A stretch of 64,000 bases of DNA from Variovorax paradoxus (GCF_030811855.1 NZ_JAUSRN010000012.1:62001-126000); one strand, 5' to 3'; shown: positions 25,084 through 34,140, numbered from the stretch's first letter. Numbers and translations are program-made. The notes: generated by a model from the sequence alone, not told the origin.

Positions 25084-26417
25084 TTCGTGCCCCAGGCCTT
25101 GGGCTTTCTGAACAATTCATCGAGGTAGCCGAGGATGCTGGCCGGCTGCAGGATCAGGCTGTACAGCAGCACGTAAACAAAGAAGCCCTGGACATTCTTC
25201 CGCACGACCAAGCCTGTCTTCTTGAACATTTGGCGTTCAATGGAAAACATCAGAAGACTCAATGCAAAGGTGGCTGGCAACAGCGCAAGCGTCATGAGCC
25301 CCACGATCCAGTAATAGCCGAAAAACGCAAGTACCAGTCCAGGTATGAATCCGATGGTGAACGCCAGGTCCAGCCACGGAAACAACAGGTTCCAGTAAAT
25401 GAAGAAAGTCGACAGGCGGGATTTGAGGAGAATCCCCGGATGCTTGAGGAAGGCTTCGGTCATGCCGCGCGCCCACCGCTGGCGCTGCTTCACCAATTGC
25501 TTGACGGTACTCGGCACATTGGTGAACAGGCAGGCGTCCTCGCAGTGTCCGACCCGGTAGCCGGCCTTCAGCAGGGCCCAGGTGAGCACGATGTCTTCCC
25601 CCACGCATTCGGGCCATCCGCCCACTTCGGCGAGCGCAGCCCGGTCGTAGACCGAAAAGGCACCCTGCGCCACCAGGGTGCCCTGAAACAGCGATTGAAC
25701 CCGCTTGATGGCCGAAATGCCATGAAAGTAATCCCATTCCTGGCAGCCCGTGATCCAGTTCTGGCGTGAATTGCGGACCAGGATTTTTCCCGCCACGGCG
25801 CGCGTATTCGGCGGATCCGCCTGATATCGCTCGACGATATTGGTCAGCGCTCCCCGGTACAGAAACGAGTCGGCATCGACCGTGATGACCAGGTCGTGCA
25901 GGACTTCCTTCAATCCGATATTCAACGCGCGTGCCTTGCCCCCGTTCTTTTTCAGATCGACGAAGGTCAGCCACGGATATTGATCCAGCGCACGTTCGAC
26001 GACTGCAGATGTGTTGTCTGTCGAACCGTCGTTGATCACGATGACTTGCAATCCGCCGGGGTAGTTCTGATGGCCAATGCTGACGAGTGTCTCCTCTATG
26101 GACGCTTGCTCGTTGTATGCGGCAACCAGGATGGATATCGGAGGGTAGACGGACAACGTGCGATGCGGCGGCCGCTTGTCCAGAATCAGGCTGATGGCCA
26201 GGAACGCATTCATGAAACCCGGAATGATGGCAATGCCATACACCAGGAAAACAGCCAGCACCAAGCCCACATGGTCCTGCAGATCCGCGAACCACGGCTC
26301 CGCGGCCCAGATCGAAAAACCCATCCAGGCGCTGGCGCCGATCAACGCAATAAGGAACTTGCCCGATACCGGCAGGTAGAGCATTCGCCGCAGCGATTTC
26401 CGGCCATCTTCGTTCAT
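25080..26417 (-). CDS. Processive family 2 glycosyltransferase
   Basis: 445 residues. The GT2 domain lies between two N-terminal and three or more C-terminal membrane segments. The D,D,D,QxxRW signature is complete: ILVAAYNEQ, VINDGSTDNT, VDADSF, GEDIVLTW and KQRQRWARG. This layout matches PgaC, hyaluronan synthase and cellulose synthase relatives that polymerise a sugar and pass it through the inner membrane. No c-di-GMP PilZ domain and no deacetylase (PgaB) gene are nearby. Coupling with the barrel gene suggests a two-gene exopolysaccharide or glycolipid system. Confidence 0.9.
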   Translation of the reverse strand: MNEDGRKSLRRMLYLPVSGKFLIALIGASAWMGFSIWAAEPWFADLQDHVGLVLAVFLVYGIAIIPGFMNAFLAISLILDKRPPHRTLSVYPPISILVAAYNEQASIEETLVSIGHQNYPGGLQVIVINDGSTDNTSAVVERALDQYPWLTFVDLKKNGGKARALNIGLKEVLHDLVITVDADSFLYRGALTNIVERYQADPPNTRAVAGKILVRNSRQNWITGCQEWDYFHGISAIKRVQSLFQGTLVAQGAFSVYDRAALAEVGGWPECVGEDIVLTWALLKAGYRVGHCEDACLFTNVPSTVKQLVKQRQRWARGMTEAFLKHPGILLKSRLSTFFIYWNLLFPWLDLAFTIGFIPGLVLAFFGYYWIVGLMTLALLPATFALSLLMFSIERQMFKKTGLVVRKNVQGFFVYVLLYSLILQPASILGYLDELFRKPKAWGTK

Positions 26418-26437
26418 GTCGCCCTCGAGAGTCCTAA

Positions 26438-26481
26438 AAATGTAACGCGCACGGCGCCCTGTGAACAGTCTGTTTACATTT
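26438..26481. promoter_or_regulatory. Nested inverted repeats upstream of glycosyltransferase operon
   Basis: GTGAACAG-T-CTGTTTAC (26461-26477) is a 17-base palindrome with one mismatch. The outer arms AAATGTAAC (26438-26446) and GTTTACATTT (26472-26481) also pair imperfectly. The site lies between the divergent glycosyltransferase gene (start 26417) and the Bug receptor gene (start 26581). It looks like an operator; the binding protein is unknown. Confidence 0.45.
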
Positions 26482-26580
26482 GTCGAGGCGAGATAGCAAC
26501 TATGAAGCGAGGAGCCTTGCGCCGCTCGGCCCGCTTCCTGCTAACGGTGGTTTCTCCCCATTGCCCACAGAGAGATCGCC

Positions 26581-27558
26581 ATGTCCCAATTTCGCGCCAC
26601 CCGCCGCACCGTACTGCACGTCCTCGCTGCAGGGGCAGCCTCGGCGGCTCTTTCCGCCTTCGCGCAGTGGCCCGACAAGGCGATCAGGATCATCGTGACT
26701 TTTCCACCGGGCGGCTCCAGCGACGTGCTGGCCCGGCTGATGGCGGAGCAGTTGTCCAGGAAGCTGGGGCAACCCGTGGTCGTCGACAACAAGCCCGGTG
26801 CGGGCGGCACCATCGGCGGCGCGCAGGTGGCCTCGGCAGCGCCCGACGGCTACACGCTGATGCTCTCGAACACCACGCCGATTGCGCTCGGCCCCTTCAC
26901 GCTGGACAAGCAGCCCTACGATCCGGTGACGGGCTTCAGCCACATCGCCCACCTGGGCGCCGCGCCGCTGGTCATCATGGCCAGCAAGCCCTCTGGCCTG
27001 CGGAGCTACGCCGATTTCGAAGCGGCCGCACGCAAGGACGGCCACATCGACTTCGGCTCCGGAGGCCCCGGGTCGGTTGGCCACATACACGGCGAGCTGC
27101 TCAAGAAGATCACGGGGATCAATATGGTGCACGTGCCCTATCGCGGCGGCGCGCCGATGACCACCGACCTGATCGCCAACACCATTCCAGTGGGCATCGA
27201 CGTCATCACGGCCTATGTGCCCTTTTTCAAGAGCGGCCAGCTGCTGCCGCTGGCGGTGACAGGCCCGCAGCGCTCCCCATTAATGCCGGAGGTGCCCTCC
27301 ATCGTCGAGCTCCAGCAGCCCAGGCTGGTTCTCGAGAACTTCTTCGGCCTGTCCGGCCCCGCCAAGCTGCCGGCGGACGTGGTCGCGCGGCTCCATGACG
27401 TCTGCAACGAGGTGCTGGTGATGCCCGAGATCCAGAAGAAGCTCACCGAACTCGGCATCATCGCCAAGCCGGAATCAACCGCCGAGTTCAACACCTTCGT
27501 CAAGGCGCAGGTGGACGTGCTCGGTCCGACGGTCAAGGGCGCGGGAATCAAGCTCTAG
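26581..27558 (+). CDS. Bug/TctC family periplasmic receptor
   Basis: 325 residues of the tripartite tricarboxylate receptor family. The N-terminus MSQFRATRRTVLHVLAAGAA has a twin-arginine-like pair before a hydrophobic stretch, and cleavage is probably after AFAQ. Family motifs: IVTFPPGGSSDVLARLMAEQL, VVDNKPGAGGTIGGAQVASA, PDGYTLML, and VHVPYRGGAPM. It captures an organic acid in the periplasm. No TctA/TctB membrane genes are near and no regulator is adjacent, so this is an orphan receptor. Neighbouring genes give no hint of ligand. Confidence 0.93.
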   Translation: MSQFRATRRTVLHVLAAGAASAALSAFAQWPDKAIRIIVTFPPGGSSDVLARLMAEQLSRKLGQPVVVDNKPGAGGTIGGAQVASAAPDGYTLMLSNTTPIALGPFTLDKQPYDPVTGFSHIAHLGAAPLVIMASKPSGLRSYADFEAAARKDGHIDFGSGGPGSVGHIHGELLKKITGINMVHVPYRGGAPMTTDLIANTIPVGIDVITAYVPFFKSGQLLPLAVTGPQRSPLMPEVPSIVELQQPRLVLENFFGLSGPAKLPADVVARLHDVCNEVLVMPEIQKKLTELGIIAKPESTAEFNTFVKAQVDVLGPTVKGAGIKL

Positions 27559-27561
27559 CGC

Positions 27562-28701
27562 TCAGCGAGCAGCTCGCGTCGGGCCACGGGCGCGGGTCGA
27601 GCCACTGCGCCGCAGCCTGCGCCGATGCCGCTTCACGATGCTCGTCGCCACGCTGATTGCGAACAGGCCGATCATCTGCTGCAGGAGCTTGGCGGCGGCC
27701 ACCCGGGTGCGATCATCGAGCTTGCGCCGGGTGACCTCGACCTTCTCGAGTGTTTCGACGTGACCCTCTTCCTGCTGGCGCACGGTGACGATGTCGGTGC
27801 CCTGCTCGTCTTGATGCGCCGCCAGTTCCGTCGCGGCCTTGGCCTTGCTCGCAGCCACCGATCCATGGGCATTGGCGTAGACCTTGGTGAATTCCGCACC
27901 CAGCAGGAAGACCTGCGCCGCGTAGTACACCCAGGCCAGCAGCACCACCAGCGATCCGGCCGCGGCAAAAGATTCGGTCACGCTGCTCTTGCCGAGATAG
28001 AGGCCGATCAGCACCTTGCCGATCTCGAAGAGCAAGGCCGTCACCGCCGCGCCGATCCAGACGTCGGGCCACGCGATCGGTGCGCTCGGCATGAGCTTGT
28101 AGATCATGGCGAACAGCAGCGTGAGAATGCCCAGCGTGACCAGCGCGTTGATCGACTGGAGCAGCAACTCCCAGCCCGGAAAAAGCCCCTCGCTCCAGTT
28201 CCCCAATGCTGCGAGCACGGCACTGACCACGAGCGACACCATCAACAGGAATGCGAGCCCCAGGATCAGCCCGAACGACAGCACCCGTGCACGCAGGATG
28301 CCCCAGATGCCGCTCGGCTTCGCGCGCTCGGGTACGTGCCAGATGCGGTCGAGCGCGCTTTGCAGCTCGGCAAAGACGGTGGTTGCGCCGACGATCAGCA
28401 CCACGATGCTGATGCCACCGGCAATCAGCCCGCGCGACGGCTCGTTCGCGCTCTTGACCAGCGCCTGCACCGCGAGCGCGCCCTCCTGCCCGATCAAGCC
28501 CGCCAGCTGCGCGGCGATCTGGCCCTGCACCGCCTCCGTCCCGAAGAGCGCACCCGCCACGGCGATCACGATCACCAGCAGTGGCGCCAGCGAGAACATC
28601 GTGTAGTACGAGATCGCTGCGCCCATGCTGGGCGCGAAATCGTCCACCCAGGCCGCGGCGGCCTCCTTGCACAGGCGCAGCAGATGCTTGAGCTTGTTCA
28701 T
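27562..28701 (-). CDS. YihY/BrkB family inner membrane protein
   Basis: 379 residues. The family signature AAISYYTMFSLAPLLVIVIAVAG lies near residue 29, followed by about six membrane segments including LVVLLAWVYYAAQVFLLGAEFTKVYA near residue 270. The C-terminal tail (about 285-379) is charged, predicted cytoplasmic, and ends in an Arg-rich stretch (KRHRRRLRRSGSTRARG). Formerly called ribonuclease BN, these proteins are now regarded as membrane proteins of unsettled role. Convergent with the Bug gene with only 3 bp between stops. Confidence 0.93.
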   Translation of the reverse strand: MNKLKHLLRLCKEAAAAWVDDFAPSMGAAISYYTMFSLAPLLVIVIAVAGALFGTEAVQGQIAAQLAGLIGQEGALAVQALVKSANEPSRGLIAGGISIVVLIVGATTVFAELQSALDRIWHVPERAKPSGIWGILRARVLSFGLILGLAFLLMVSLVVSAVLAALGNWSEGLFPGWELLLQSINALVTLGILTLLFAMIYKLMPSAPIAWPDVWIGAAVTALLFEIGKVLIGLYLGKSSVTESFAAAGSLVVLLAWVYYAAQVFLLGAEFTKVYANAHGSVAASKAKAATELAAHQDEQGTDIVTVRQQEEGHVETLEKVEVTRRKLDDRTRVAAAKLLQQMIGLFAISVATSIVKRHRRRLRRSGSTRARGPTRAAR

Positions 28702-28754
28702 GGCAAAACGAAGCTCGCTCTTTCGCGCCAGCTAAGTTGTAGGTAGACACCGCT

Positions 28755-30971
28755 TCAGCGTGCAAGGTCCGCGCCGTCGGCCTGCGGCCGCAGCCAACGG
28801 GCGGCGTGGCCGCGCAGTGATTCGATCTGGATCCAGACCATCGCGAGCTCGGCCCGATATAACCGGACGACGTGATCGGCCGCGGCGGCGCCGCCGGCCG
28901 CCGCCGCAGGCCCCGGATCGATCGGATTTGCGCTTGCCCGGCCGGCGTCCTGCGATGCACCTTCCACACCTTCCATATAGGCAGCCAGCGCCTCCAGCGC
29001 GACGGCTGCGCTCTCGGACTCGGCATCCAGGGCGGCCAGCTGCTCCGGCGCATGCAGTGCCACGCGGTGCGCGCCGAGCGCCGACAGATAGCCGAGGAGC
29101 GCGTGCGACTGGATCAGGAACCGCATCGCGACGCCCGCGCGCGGACGCACGACGCCCGGCTCGCGGTACATCTCGAACACGGCGGTGGACAGTGTGGCGT
29201 CGGCGTTGTGGGCATTGCGCCTTGCAAGCCGGTAAGCGAGGTCGTCGCGCGCGCCCGAGTGGTACTGGCCGGCGATCTGCCGCAGGTAGTGCGCATGGTT
29301 GCGCAGCACCGTGGCGGCCAGGTCGCCGAAGCGCCGCGCCTGCCAGTGAGGCAGCACCAGCACCATCGCAAGGGCGGCGATCACGCTGCCGATGGCGGTG
29401 TCGATCAGCCGCGGCACGATCAGCAGCTCGCCGTCGCCCACCTGGTTGGAGCACATCAGCACCAGCACCGTGATGGCCGCCGTCGCGAGCAGGTAGCGCG
29501 TCGCGCGTGTGGCAAAGAAGAAGACCCCCGCGGTCACAGCGACCAGCGACTGCACCCAGGGCTGCGGGAACAGCGCCAGCAAGGCCCACCCGGCCACCAC
29601 GCCGAGGGTCGTTCCTGCCATGCGCTGACCCATGCGGGACACGGTATCGCCCCAGGCCTGCTGGCAGACGAACAGCGTGGTCAGCAGGATCCAGTAGCCT
29701 CGCACCGGGTGGATCAGCAGCATCACGCCGTAGCCCGCCATGAGTGCGACCGCCAGGCGCAGCGCATGGCGAAACAGCGTCGACTCCGGCGTGAACTGGC
29801 GCCGCACGCGCTCCACCTTCTCTCGCCACGATCGCGGCGAGCGGTCAAGAAGCCCCATGTCGGCGCGGCCGGCCCTGGCCGAGGGCTCGATGGCACCGGC
29901 GAGCTGCCCGTCGAGCTGCGCCAGGTTCCGCGCCAGCGCCTCGATGGACGCGAGCAGTGCCAAGCGGCGCGGCTCGCGAACCTGCGCGCGCTCGTGCTCG
30001 ATGGCCCCTTGCAACTCCGCCAGCGCCCAGCCCGTCTGCGGGCCGGCGTCGAAAGCTTCGCGCCGCTCGATCGAGCGCGCAAGGCGCCGGCAGGCTTCGC
30101 CTTGCAGACTCAGCACGCGCTGGCAGCGGTAGAGCAGGTCGCTGTGAAAGAACGCATCGGCCAGCGCGTTGTAGTCGTCATGCGAGGAGGTTGCGCGCTC
30201 GTGCACGTCCTGGGCAATCAGGTACAGGCCGCGGTAGCGCGCGATGCGGCCCTGCGGTGCGCGCGCGCCGATGCGCCGAAAGATGCCTTCCTTGGCCGCA
30301 TTGAGCTCGCGCACCACGTCGGCGTTGAGCTGCGCCAGCGAGAGCCGCTTGCGCTCCACGTCGATGCCGCGCAGCGGCTCGAACAGCGAGGCCTTGAAGC
30401 ACACGTAGTCGCCGAGCACGGAGAACAGCTTCACCAGCCGCACCTGCACCGGCTGAGCCGGGAAGAACGCGCACCATGCCACCGAGAACACGCCATACCA
30501 GGCGGCGCCCGCCAGCAGCAGCAAGACCTCCCGGAGCCTCGCGGCTTCGCTTGCGGCCGCGCCGCCATCGGTGCCCAGCGTGGCGTAGATCGCAAGGATG
30601 AGCGTGGCGTAGCCGATGGCCTTGTAGCGCGCCTCGATGGCACCCAGCATCGTGAGCGAGAACGCCGCCAGCGCCAGACCCAGGATGAAGAAGATCGGCT
30701 TGTCAACCCACGCCACGACGGCCAGCGCCGCCACCATGAAGCAGGCCAACGTGACGAGCTGCGCGCGCAAGCGGCCCCGCGCGCTGTCGTCGGTCTCGGC
30801 CAATGCGCTGGCAATGGTGCCCAGAAACAACGGGGTCAGGGCTTCGGCGTGGCCGCTCAGGCTGCCGATCGCCATCAGGCTTCCGAGAGTCAGCAACACA
30901 CGCAGGGGCTGGGCCTGGCCCGTCAGTTGGCGAAGGCGGTGGCACAAGGCATCCAGTGGAAACGAAAACAT
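28755..30971 (-). CDS. FUSC family membrane protein (YccS/YhfK-like)
   Basis: 738 residues from ATG 30971; in-frame starts at 30995 and 31088 exist but the hydrophobic core begins at MFSFPLDALCHRL. Two sets of membrane helices (about 20-190 and 380-530) flank a large soluble helical part, as in FUSC/YccS proteins related to aromatic-acid efflux pumps. The conserved pair LRLAVALMAGYGVMLLIHPVRGYWILLTTLFV and RMAGTTLGVVAGWALLAL is present. It may export hydrophobic acids. The gene stands alone upstream of the BrkB-like gene, with a 53 bp gap. Confidence 0.9.
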   Translation of the reverse strand: MFSFPLDALCHRLRQLTGQAQPLRVLLTLGSLMAIGSLSGHAEALTPLFLGTIASALAETDDSARGRLRAQLVTLACFMVAALAVVAWVDKPIFFILGLALAAFSLTMLGAIEARYKAIGYATLILAIYATLGTDGGAAASEAARLREVLLLLAGAAWYGVFSVAWCAFFPAQPVQVRLVKLFSVLGDYVCFKASLFEPLRGIDVERKRLSLAQLNADVVRELNAAKEGIFRRIGARAPQGRIARYRGLYLIAQDVHERATSSHDDYNALADAFFHSDLLYRCQRVLSLQGEACRRLARSIERREAFDAGPQTGWALAELQGAIEHERAQVREPRRLALLASIEALARNLAQLDGQLAGAIEPSARAGRADMGLLDRSPRSWREKVERVRRQFTPESTLFRHALRLAVALMAGYGVMLLIHPVRGYWILLTTLFVCQQAWGDTVSRMGQRMAGTTLGVVAGWALLALFPQPWVQSLVAVTAGVFFFATRATRYLLATAAITVLVLMCSNQVGDGELLIVPRLIDTAIGSVIAALAMVLVLPHWQARRFGDLAATVLRNHAHYLRQIAGQYHSGARDDLAYRLARRNAHNADATLSTAVFEMYREPGVVRPRAGVAMRFLIQSHALLGYLSALGAHRVALHAPEQLAALDAESESAAVALEALAAYMEGVEGASQDAGRASANPIDPGPAAAAGGAAAADHVVRLYRAELAMVWIQIESLRGHAARWLRPQADGADLAR

Positions 30972-31277
30972 CGCGGTACTTCGTGCACGATGCATGCCAG
31001 CACGCCGCTGCACTCGCGCCGTCGACTTGTACTGGTCGACGGTGAATGTGTGCTGTGGAGCGCGATTCCGGTGAAGTAGGTCATTCAAGATCTACTTCGT
31101 AGTGGGATTACGAGTCTAGAAGAGAGCTCCGCGGATCCCGCCCGATCACCGATGCCCCTCCTGGCCGACTGCAGCCGGTCACAGGCTCAGAGCTAGGGAC
31201 CCAGACCGGCCTCTCACGGCTTGCGCATTGGGGCCGTTCGGGACGCAAGCAAGCACGATCCTCATCGGCTCCAATAG
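30972..31277. other. Intergenic region without gene, upstream of FUSC gene
   Basis: About 306 bp between the start of the FUSC-like gene and the 3' end of the exported hydrolase gene. GAAGTAG (31073-31079) and CTACTTC (31092-31098) form a perfect 7-base inverted repeat with a 12-base loop. It is not followed by a T-run, so an operator is more likely than a terminator. No coding frame here looks real. Confidence 0.4.
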
Positions 31278-32423
31278 CTATGGCGCAGAAGCCAAGGTCC
31301 GGAGGAAGAAATCGGCGATCCGCGAATTAAGCGCGGGAACCAGCTGCCCCCGGTCAAAATTGGGCGGGTCACGTAGCAGGCGCTGCGCCACGCTGCCAAT
31401 CTCCAAGGGCGGCATTGGGGAGAGCATCGAACCGTGGCCACCCTCCGGCAAGCGCATGACGACTTCGCATCGGGGTTCACATGCGGAAAGGATTGCTCCC
31501 GCGTGGAAGCGGGGCACTTGGTTGATGTCTTTTTCCGCGATCACAAGCCCCAGCGCAGTTGCGGGCTGCTTCAAGCTCGCTGGATCAAAGTCCGCGGCGA
31601 ATGGGACCATGGCCACCACGGACTTGACCCGCGGGTCGAAGCCACCTTGAATTGCATCGTCGGAGAAGCGCGCTGCGATAACGGCCTTCGCCAGCCAAAT
31701 CTTTGGTTCGTCCATCCAGTCGCCGTTGAGCAATGTGAAGAAACCGACGCAAGACGAGAAATCATCTCTGATGTGCTCTTCGCAGTGGTTCCTGAAGCGC
31801 GTTTTTGACCATTTGCCGCCGGCCATAGACAAGGCCGTATGTCCACCAGCAGACCCTCCGAACAGACCGACCGAATCAAGGCGCAAGTTAGCCGCCAGTG
31901 ACTGGCTGCCGGCTACGACATCGATGGACTGAGAAACTTCGATCGGCCGCTTGATCCAACTCCCGGGTCCTGGCTCCGATGGGTCAAGGTAGTTGTCGCC
32001 TGCGTGCTGAGGCAGGGCGACGGTAAATCCCCGGTGCACCAGAACTCGCGCCAAATCTGCGTGCACCCATGGGCTTCCGCCCGAGCCATGAGAGATCACA
32101 ACGAGGTGTTCATTGCCCTTCGACACGCGACCGTTGGCTGCCCATGACAACTTGAACGGCCCCTGTATGGCTGGCATCTCTGGGTCCGAAGACGGGTAGA
32201 AAACGGTGACGAGTCCGCCGCCAGGCTGCGGCAACTGCATGAAGCCCAGGGTGGGCGATTGTGCGTGCGCGGATTGCCCAGCTGCCAGCAAGCAAACACA
32301 GATGGTTAACAGTGCGCGACGGCGACAAAAGGCTTTCCAAGCCCTTGCCAATCTGGTGCCCGCTAGCAAGCTGGCCGCAACAACTGAAGTGCGACTTCTT
32401 GTCGCAATCTGAAACGGTGTCAT
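31278..32423 (-). CDS. Exported alpha/beta hydrolase (dienelactone hydrolase-like)
   Basis: 381 residues from ATG 32423. A long N-terminal region ends in a signal-like stretch (LLTICVCLLAAGQSAHAQ). The fold is marked by VVISHGSGGSPWVHADLARVL (oxyanion loop), the nucleophile elbow LFGGSAGGHTAL, and a late His in LPEGGHGSM. The lid region contains a cysteine pair likely to form a disulfide (RNHCEEHIRDDFSSC). It is a periplasmic esterase or lipase-like hydrolase of unknown substrate. Base composition is lower in GC and less codon-biased than flanking genes, consistent with an island. Confidence 0.78.
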   Translation of the reverse strand: MTPFQIATRSRTSVVAASLLAGTRLARAWKAFCRRRALLTICVCLLAAGQSAHAQSPTLGFMQLPQPGGGLVTVFYPSSDPEMPAIQGPFKLSWAANGRVSKGNEHLVVISHGSGGSPWVHADLARVLVHRGFTVALPQHAGDNYLDPSEPGPGSWIKRPIEVSQSIDVVAGSQSLAANLRLDSVGLFGGSAGGHTALSMAGGKWSKTRFRNHCEEHIRDDFSSCVGFFTLLNGDWMDEPKIWLAKAVIAARFSDDAIQGGFDPRVKSVVAMVPFAADFDPASLKQPATALGLVIAEKDINQVPRFHAGAILSACEPRCEVVMRLPEGGHGSMLSPMPPLEIGSVAQRLLRDPPNFDRGQLVPALNSRIADFFLRTLASAP

Positions 32424-32825
32424 GCCTGAATTGTGGGTGATTGGCGGCTGTCTCGAATGTCGGATCGTGCCCGCTGCCGAGTGCTTTTCCCACCGACTTT
32501 GGAGCCTCGGCGCGGCACGAGCGCCTACAGGACCATCAGCACCCCTATCGCCGTGGCTGCCCCCGCGCGCCACGACCGGGTTTCTGTTAGCAACATCATT
32601 GCGCCCAGTAGGACGTTCGGAAGTGCGGACTTTGCACTGTTGGCGTTCGTGGCTGCGGGCGCAAGCTGTGTTGCGCAACAGCAATCAGAGCCAAGCCTAG
32701 AAAAAGGGGTACCGAACGCATCGAGTTGAGCCTGCATGGGGATTGATTGCGTCAGATTGTGGTTCGGTTCCGAAGTCTCCTCTTGCCGGATGCTGCCCCA
32801 CACACAACAGCCGGTTTGGCGCCCG
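32424..32825. other. Intergenic stretch of about 400 bp, no supported gene
   Basis: Between the hydrolase start and the ATPase stop. Short open frames exist on both strands. One minus-strand frame reads LPNVLLGAMMLLTETRSW then AATAIGVLMVL, like part of a membrane protein, but it has no good start, ribosome-binding site or recognisable family. It could be a gene remnant. No clear promoter or repeat was identified. Confidence 0.4.
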
Positions 32826-33959
32826 TCAGGGATTAACGGGCGCCGACGTTCTGACCCAACGCTCGAACGCCGCGCTTTCGAACGTGTGCACACCGCCTGG
32901 CGCCTTCGAGACGATGGTCTTGGACTTCAAATTGTTGAGCGAATACTGCACGTCGGACGGCGCGAGCGAAGGAACGCCGAGAGCTTTGGCAAGCTTCGCA
33001 AGCGCCGCCTTTCCGAATGGCTTGGCATGCGGGTCGTTGACGAAGAGCAAAAGGAGCTGGCGCTGCATCGCATCGAGCGACGCCCAGGTTCCTTCGTGGT
33101 TTTCCTCCTTGTCCTGCTCTGCCTTTTCGGATGCCACTGCGCGCTCTAAGGTGAGCGATGGGTCCATGAGCATGGCCACGACTACCGAGAGGAATGGCTC
33201 GGGCTGCTGGTGGAATTCCTGGAAGGCCGTCCACCCTGCGGAGACGTCCAGGGTTCGTCCGCTGGCGACCTGGAACTTCTTTGCGACGAATTCGACCAGT
33301 TCTCTGCCAAGCAGTGGGAACTCTTGAACAGCGGCGCCCACCGAGAAGAGTGGCGCGGTGCTGTTGGAGAAGACGTTGGCAAGTTGCGTGCGCGATGAGC
33401 CGGTGAATACGACTCGCAGCTTGTCGCTATTCTTGGTGATGGCGGTGCGCAGTGCCATTGCCATCAGCTCATTCTCCTTGTTCCGTGCAAGTTCCTGAGC
33501 TTCGTCGACCAAGAGCAGAAGCTTCTTCTTGGAAACAAGCTTGAGAACGAGTTCTTCGATGCGCAGGGCGAGTTCGGTGGCTTCCTTTTTCGCGTCGCCC
33601 AATTCAACCTCGATGGCGCCCTTCAACTCACCCGCGCTGCCAGATGCTTTGACCTTCTTGACTGGCTCATGCAGTTTGTGGAGCGCCTTTTGTGCCAACG
33701 TCTTCGGCGTGAGTGCTTCCTCCAATCCTCGAACAATCGCGATGCCGGGATTCAACCTCGTCTGCCAAAGGTCCACGTACGCGACGGTGAAGCCAGCAGC
33801 GTCGGCTGCTGGCGTTAGGTCTTTGCGCAAGAACACCGTCTTCCCAGTACGACGGGGCGCGAAAATGGTCGTGCTCACAACCGGCCCGGCTTGCAGCAGG
33901 GCCAGGTAGCGCTTGGCGAGCTCCGGTCGGGCGCAGTGCCAAATCTGATTCAGCTCCAT
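32826..33959 (-). CDS. AAA-type ATPase of unknown role
   Basis: 377 residues. Walker A is FAPRRTGKTVF (Lys40, Thr41), Walker B is LLLLVDEAQEL (Asp152, Glu153), and a sensor-1-like segment is RVVFTGSSRTQL. The C-terminal part (about 290-377) looks like a winged helix (DVQYSLNNLKSKTIVSKA). The type resembles stand-alone archaeal-type ATPases and TniB/ORC-like helpers found in mobile or defence loci. Lower GC, an AT-rich promoter with TATAAT only 7 bases before the ATG, and a neighbouring integrase remnant suggest horizontal origin. No partner nuclease or transposase gene is present. Confidence 0.78.
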   Translation of the reverse strand: MELNQIWHCARPELAKRYLALLQAGPVVSTTIFAPRRTGKTVFLRKDLTPAADAAGFTVAYVDLWQTRLNPGIAIVRGLEEALTPKTLAQKALHKLHEPVKKVKASGSAGELKGAIEVELGDAKKEATELALRIEELVLKLVSKKKLLLLVDEAQELARNKENELMAMALRTAITKNSDKLRVVFTGSSRTQLANVFSNSTAPLFSVGAAVQEFPLLGRELVEFVAKKFQVASGRTLDVSAGWTAFQEFHQQPEPFLSVVVAMLMDPSLTLERAVASEKAEQDKEENHEGTWASLDAMQRQLLLLFVNDPHAKPFGKAALAKLAKALGVPSLAPSDVQYSLNNLKSKTIVSKAPGGVHTFESAAFERWVRTSAPVNP

Positions 33960-33966
33960 ACGAAAA

Positions 33967-33994
33967 ATTATAATCCAGTTTAATAATTAGTGAA
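33967..33994 (-). promoter_or_regulatory. Sigma-70-like promoter of the ATPase gene, probably leaderless
   Basis: On the minus strand a -35-like TTCACT (33994-33989) is followed by 16 bases and a perfect TATAAT (33972-33967). Only seven bases separate the TATAAT from the ATG at 33959, so transcription should begin at or very near the start codon and leave no room for a Shine-Dalgarno sequence. The patch is strikingly AT-rich in a GC-rich genome. Confidence 0.55.
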
Positions 33995-34000
33995 ATCTGT

Positions 34001-34140
34001 TTAATTATTCATAACGCTCGCTCTTGCGGCCATCCAGTCGCCGTTGGAAATATCGCGGACCCGCAGCTTCACCAGGTCGCATGCCCTTAGCTTGCTGCCG
34101 ATTCCGAGATTGAAAAGTGCAAGGTGTCGATAAGACGGGA
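34001..34140 (-). pseudogene. Tyrosine recombinase/integrase remnant
   Basis: The minus strand reads YRHLALFNLGIGSKLRACD followed by LVKLRVRDISNGDW and then MAARASVMNN and a stop. This matches the region around the first catalytic Arg (SKLRGCDL in intact relatives) of a well-known family of short integrases with the pattern ALFxLAIDSKLRGCDLVKL. Sequence on both sides does not continue the family, so about 45 codons of a roughly 200-codon gene remain. It lies in the AT-rich gap between the ATPase and diguanylate cyclase genes and marks a past integration. Confidence 0.75.

Noticed and set aside
32525..32893. Possible small membrane protein on the minus strand in the gap before the ATPase
   Set aside because: It overlaps the ATPase 3' end, has no ribosome-binding site and no recognisable family. 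At most a remnant.
32826..34140. Complete defence system built on the AAA ATPase
   Set aside because: No nuclease, methylase, protease or toxin gene is adjacent; the neighbouring exported hydrolase is unlikely to be a defence effector. Kept only as an island ATPase of unknown role.
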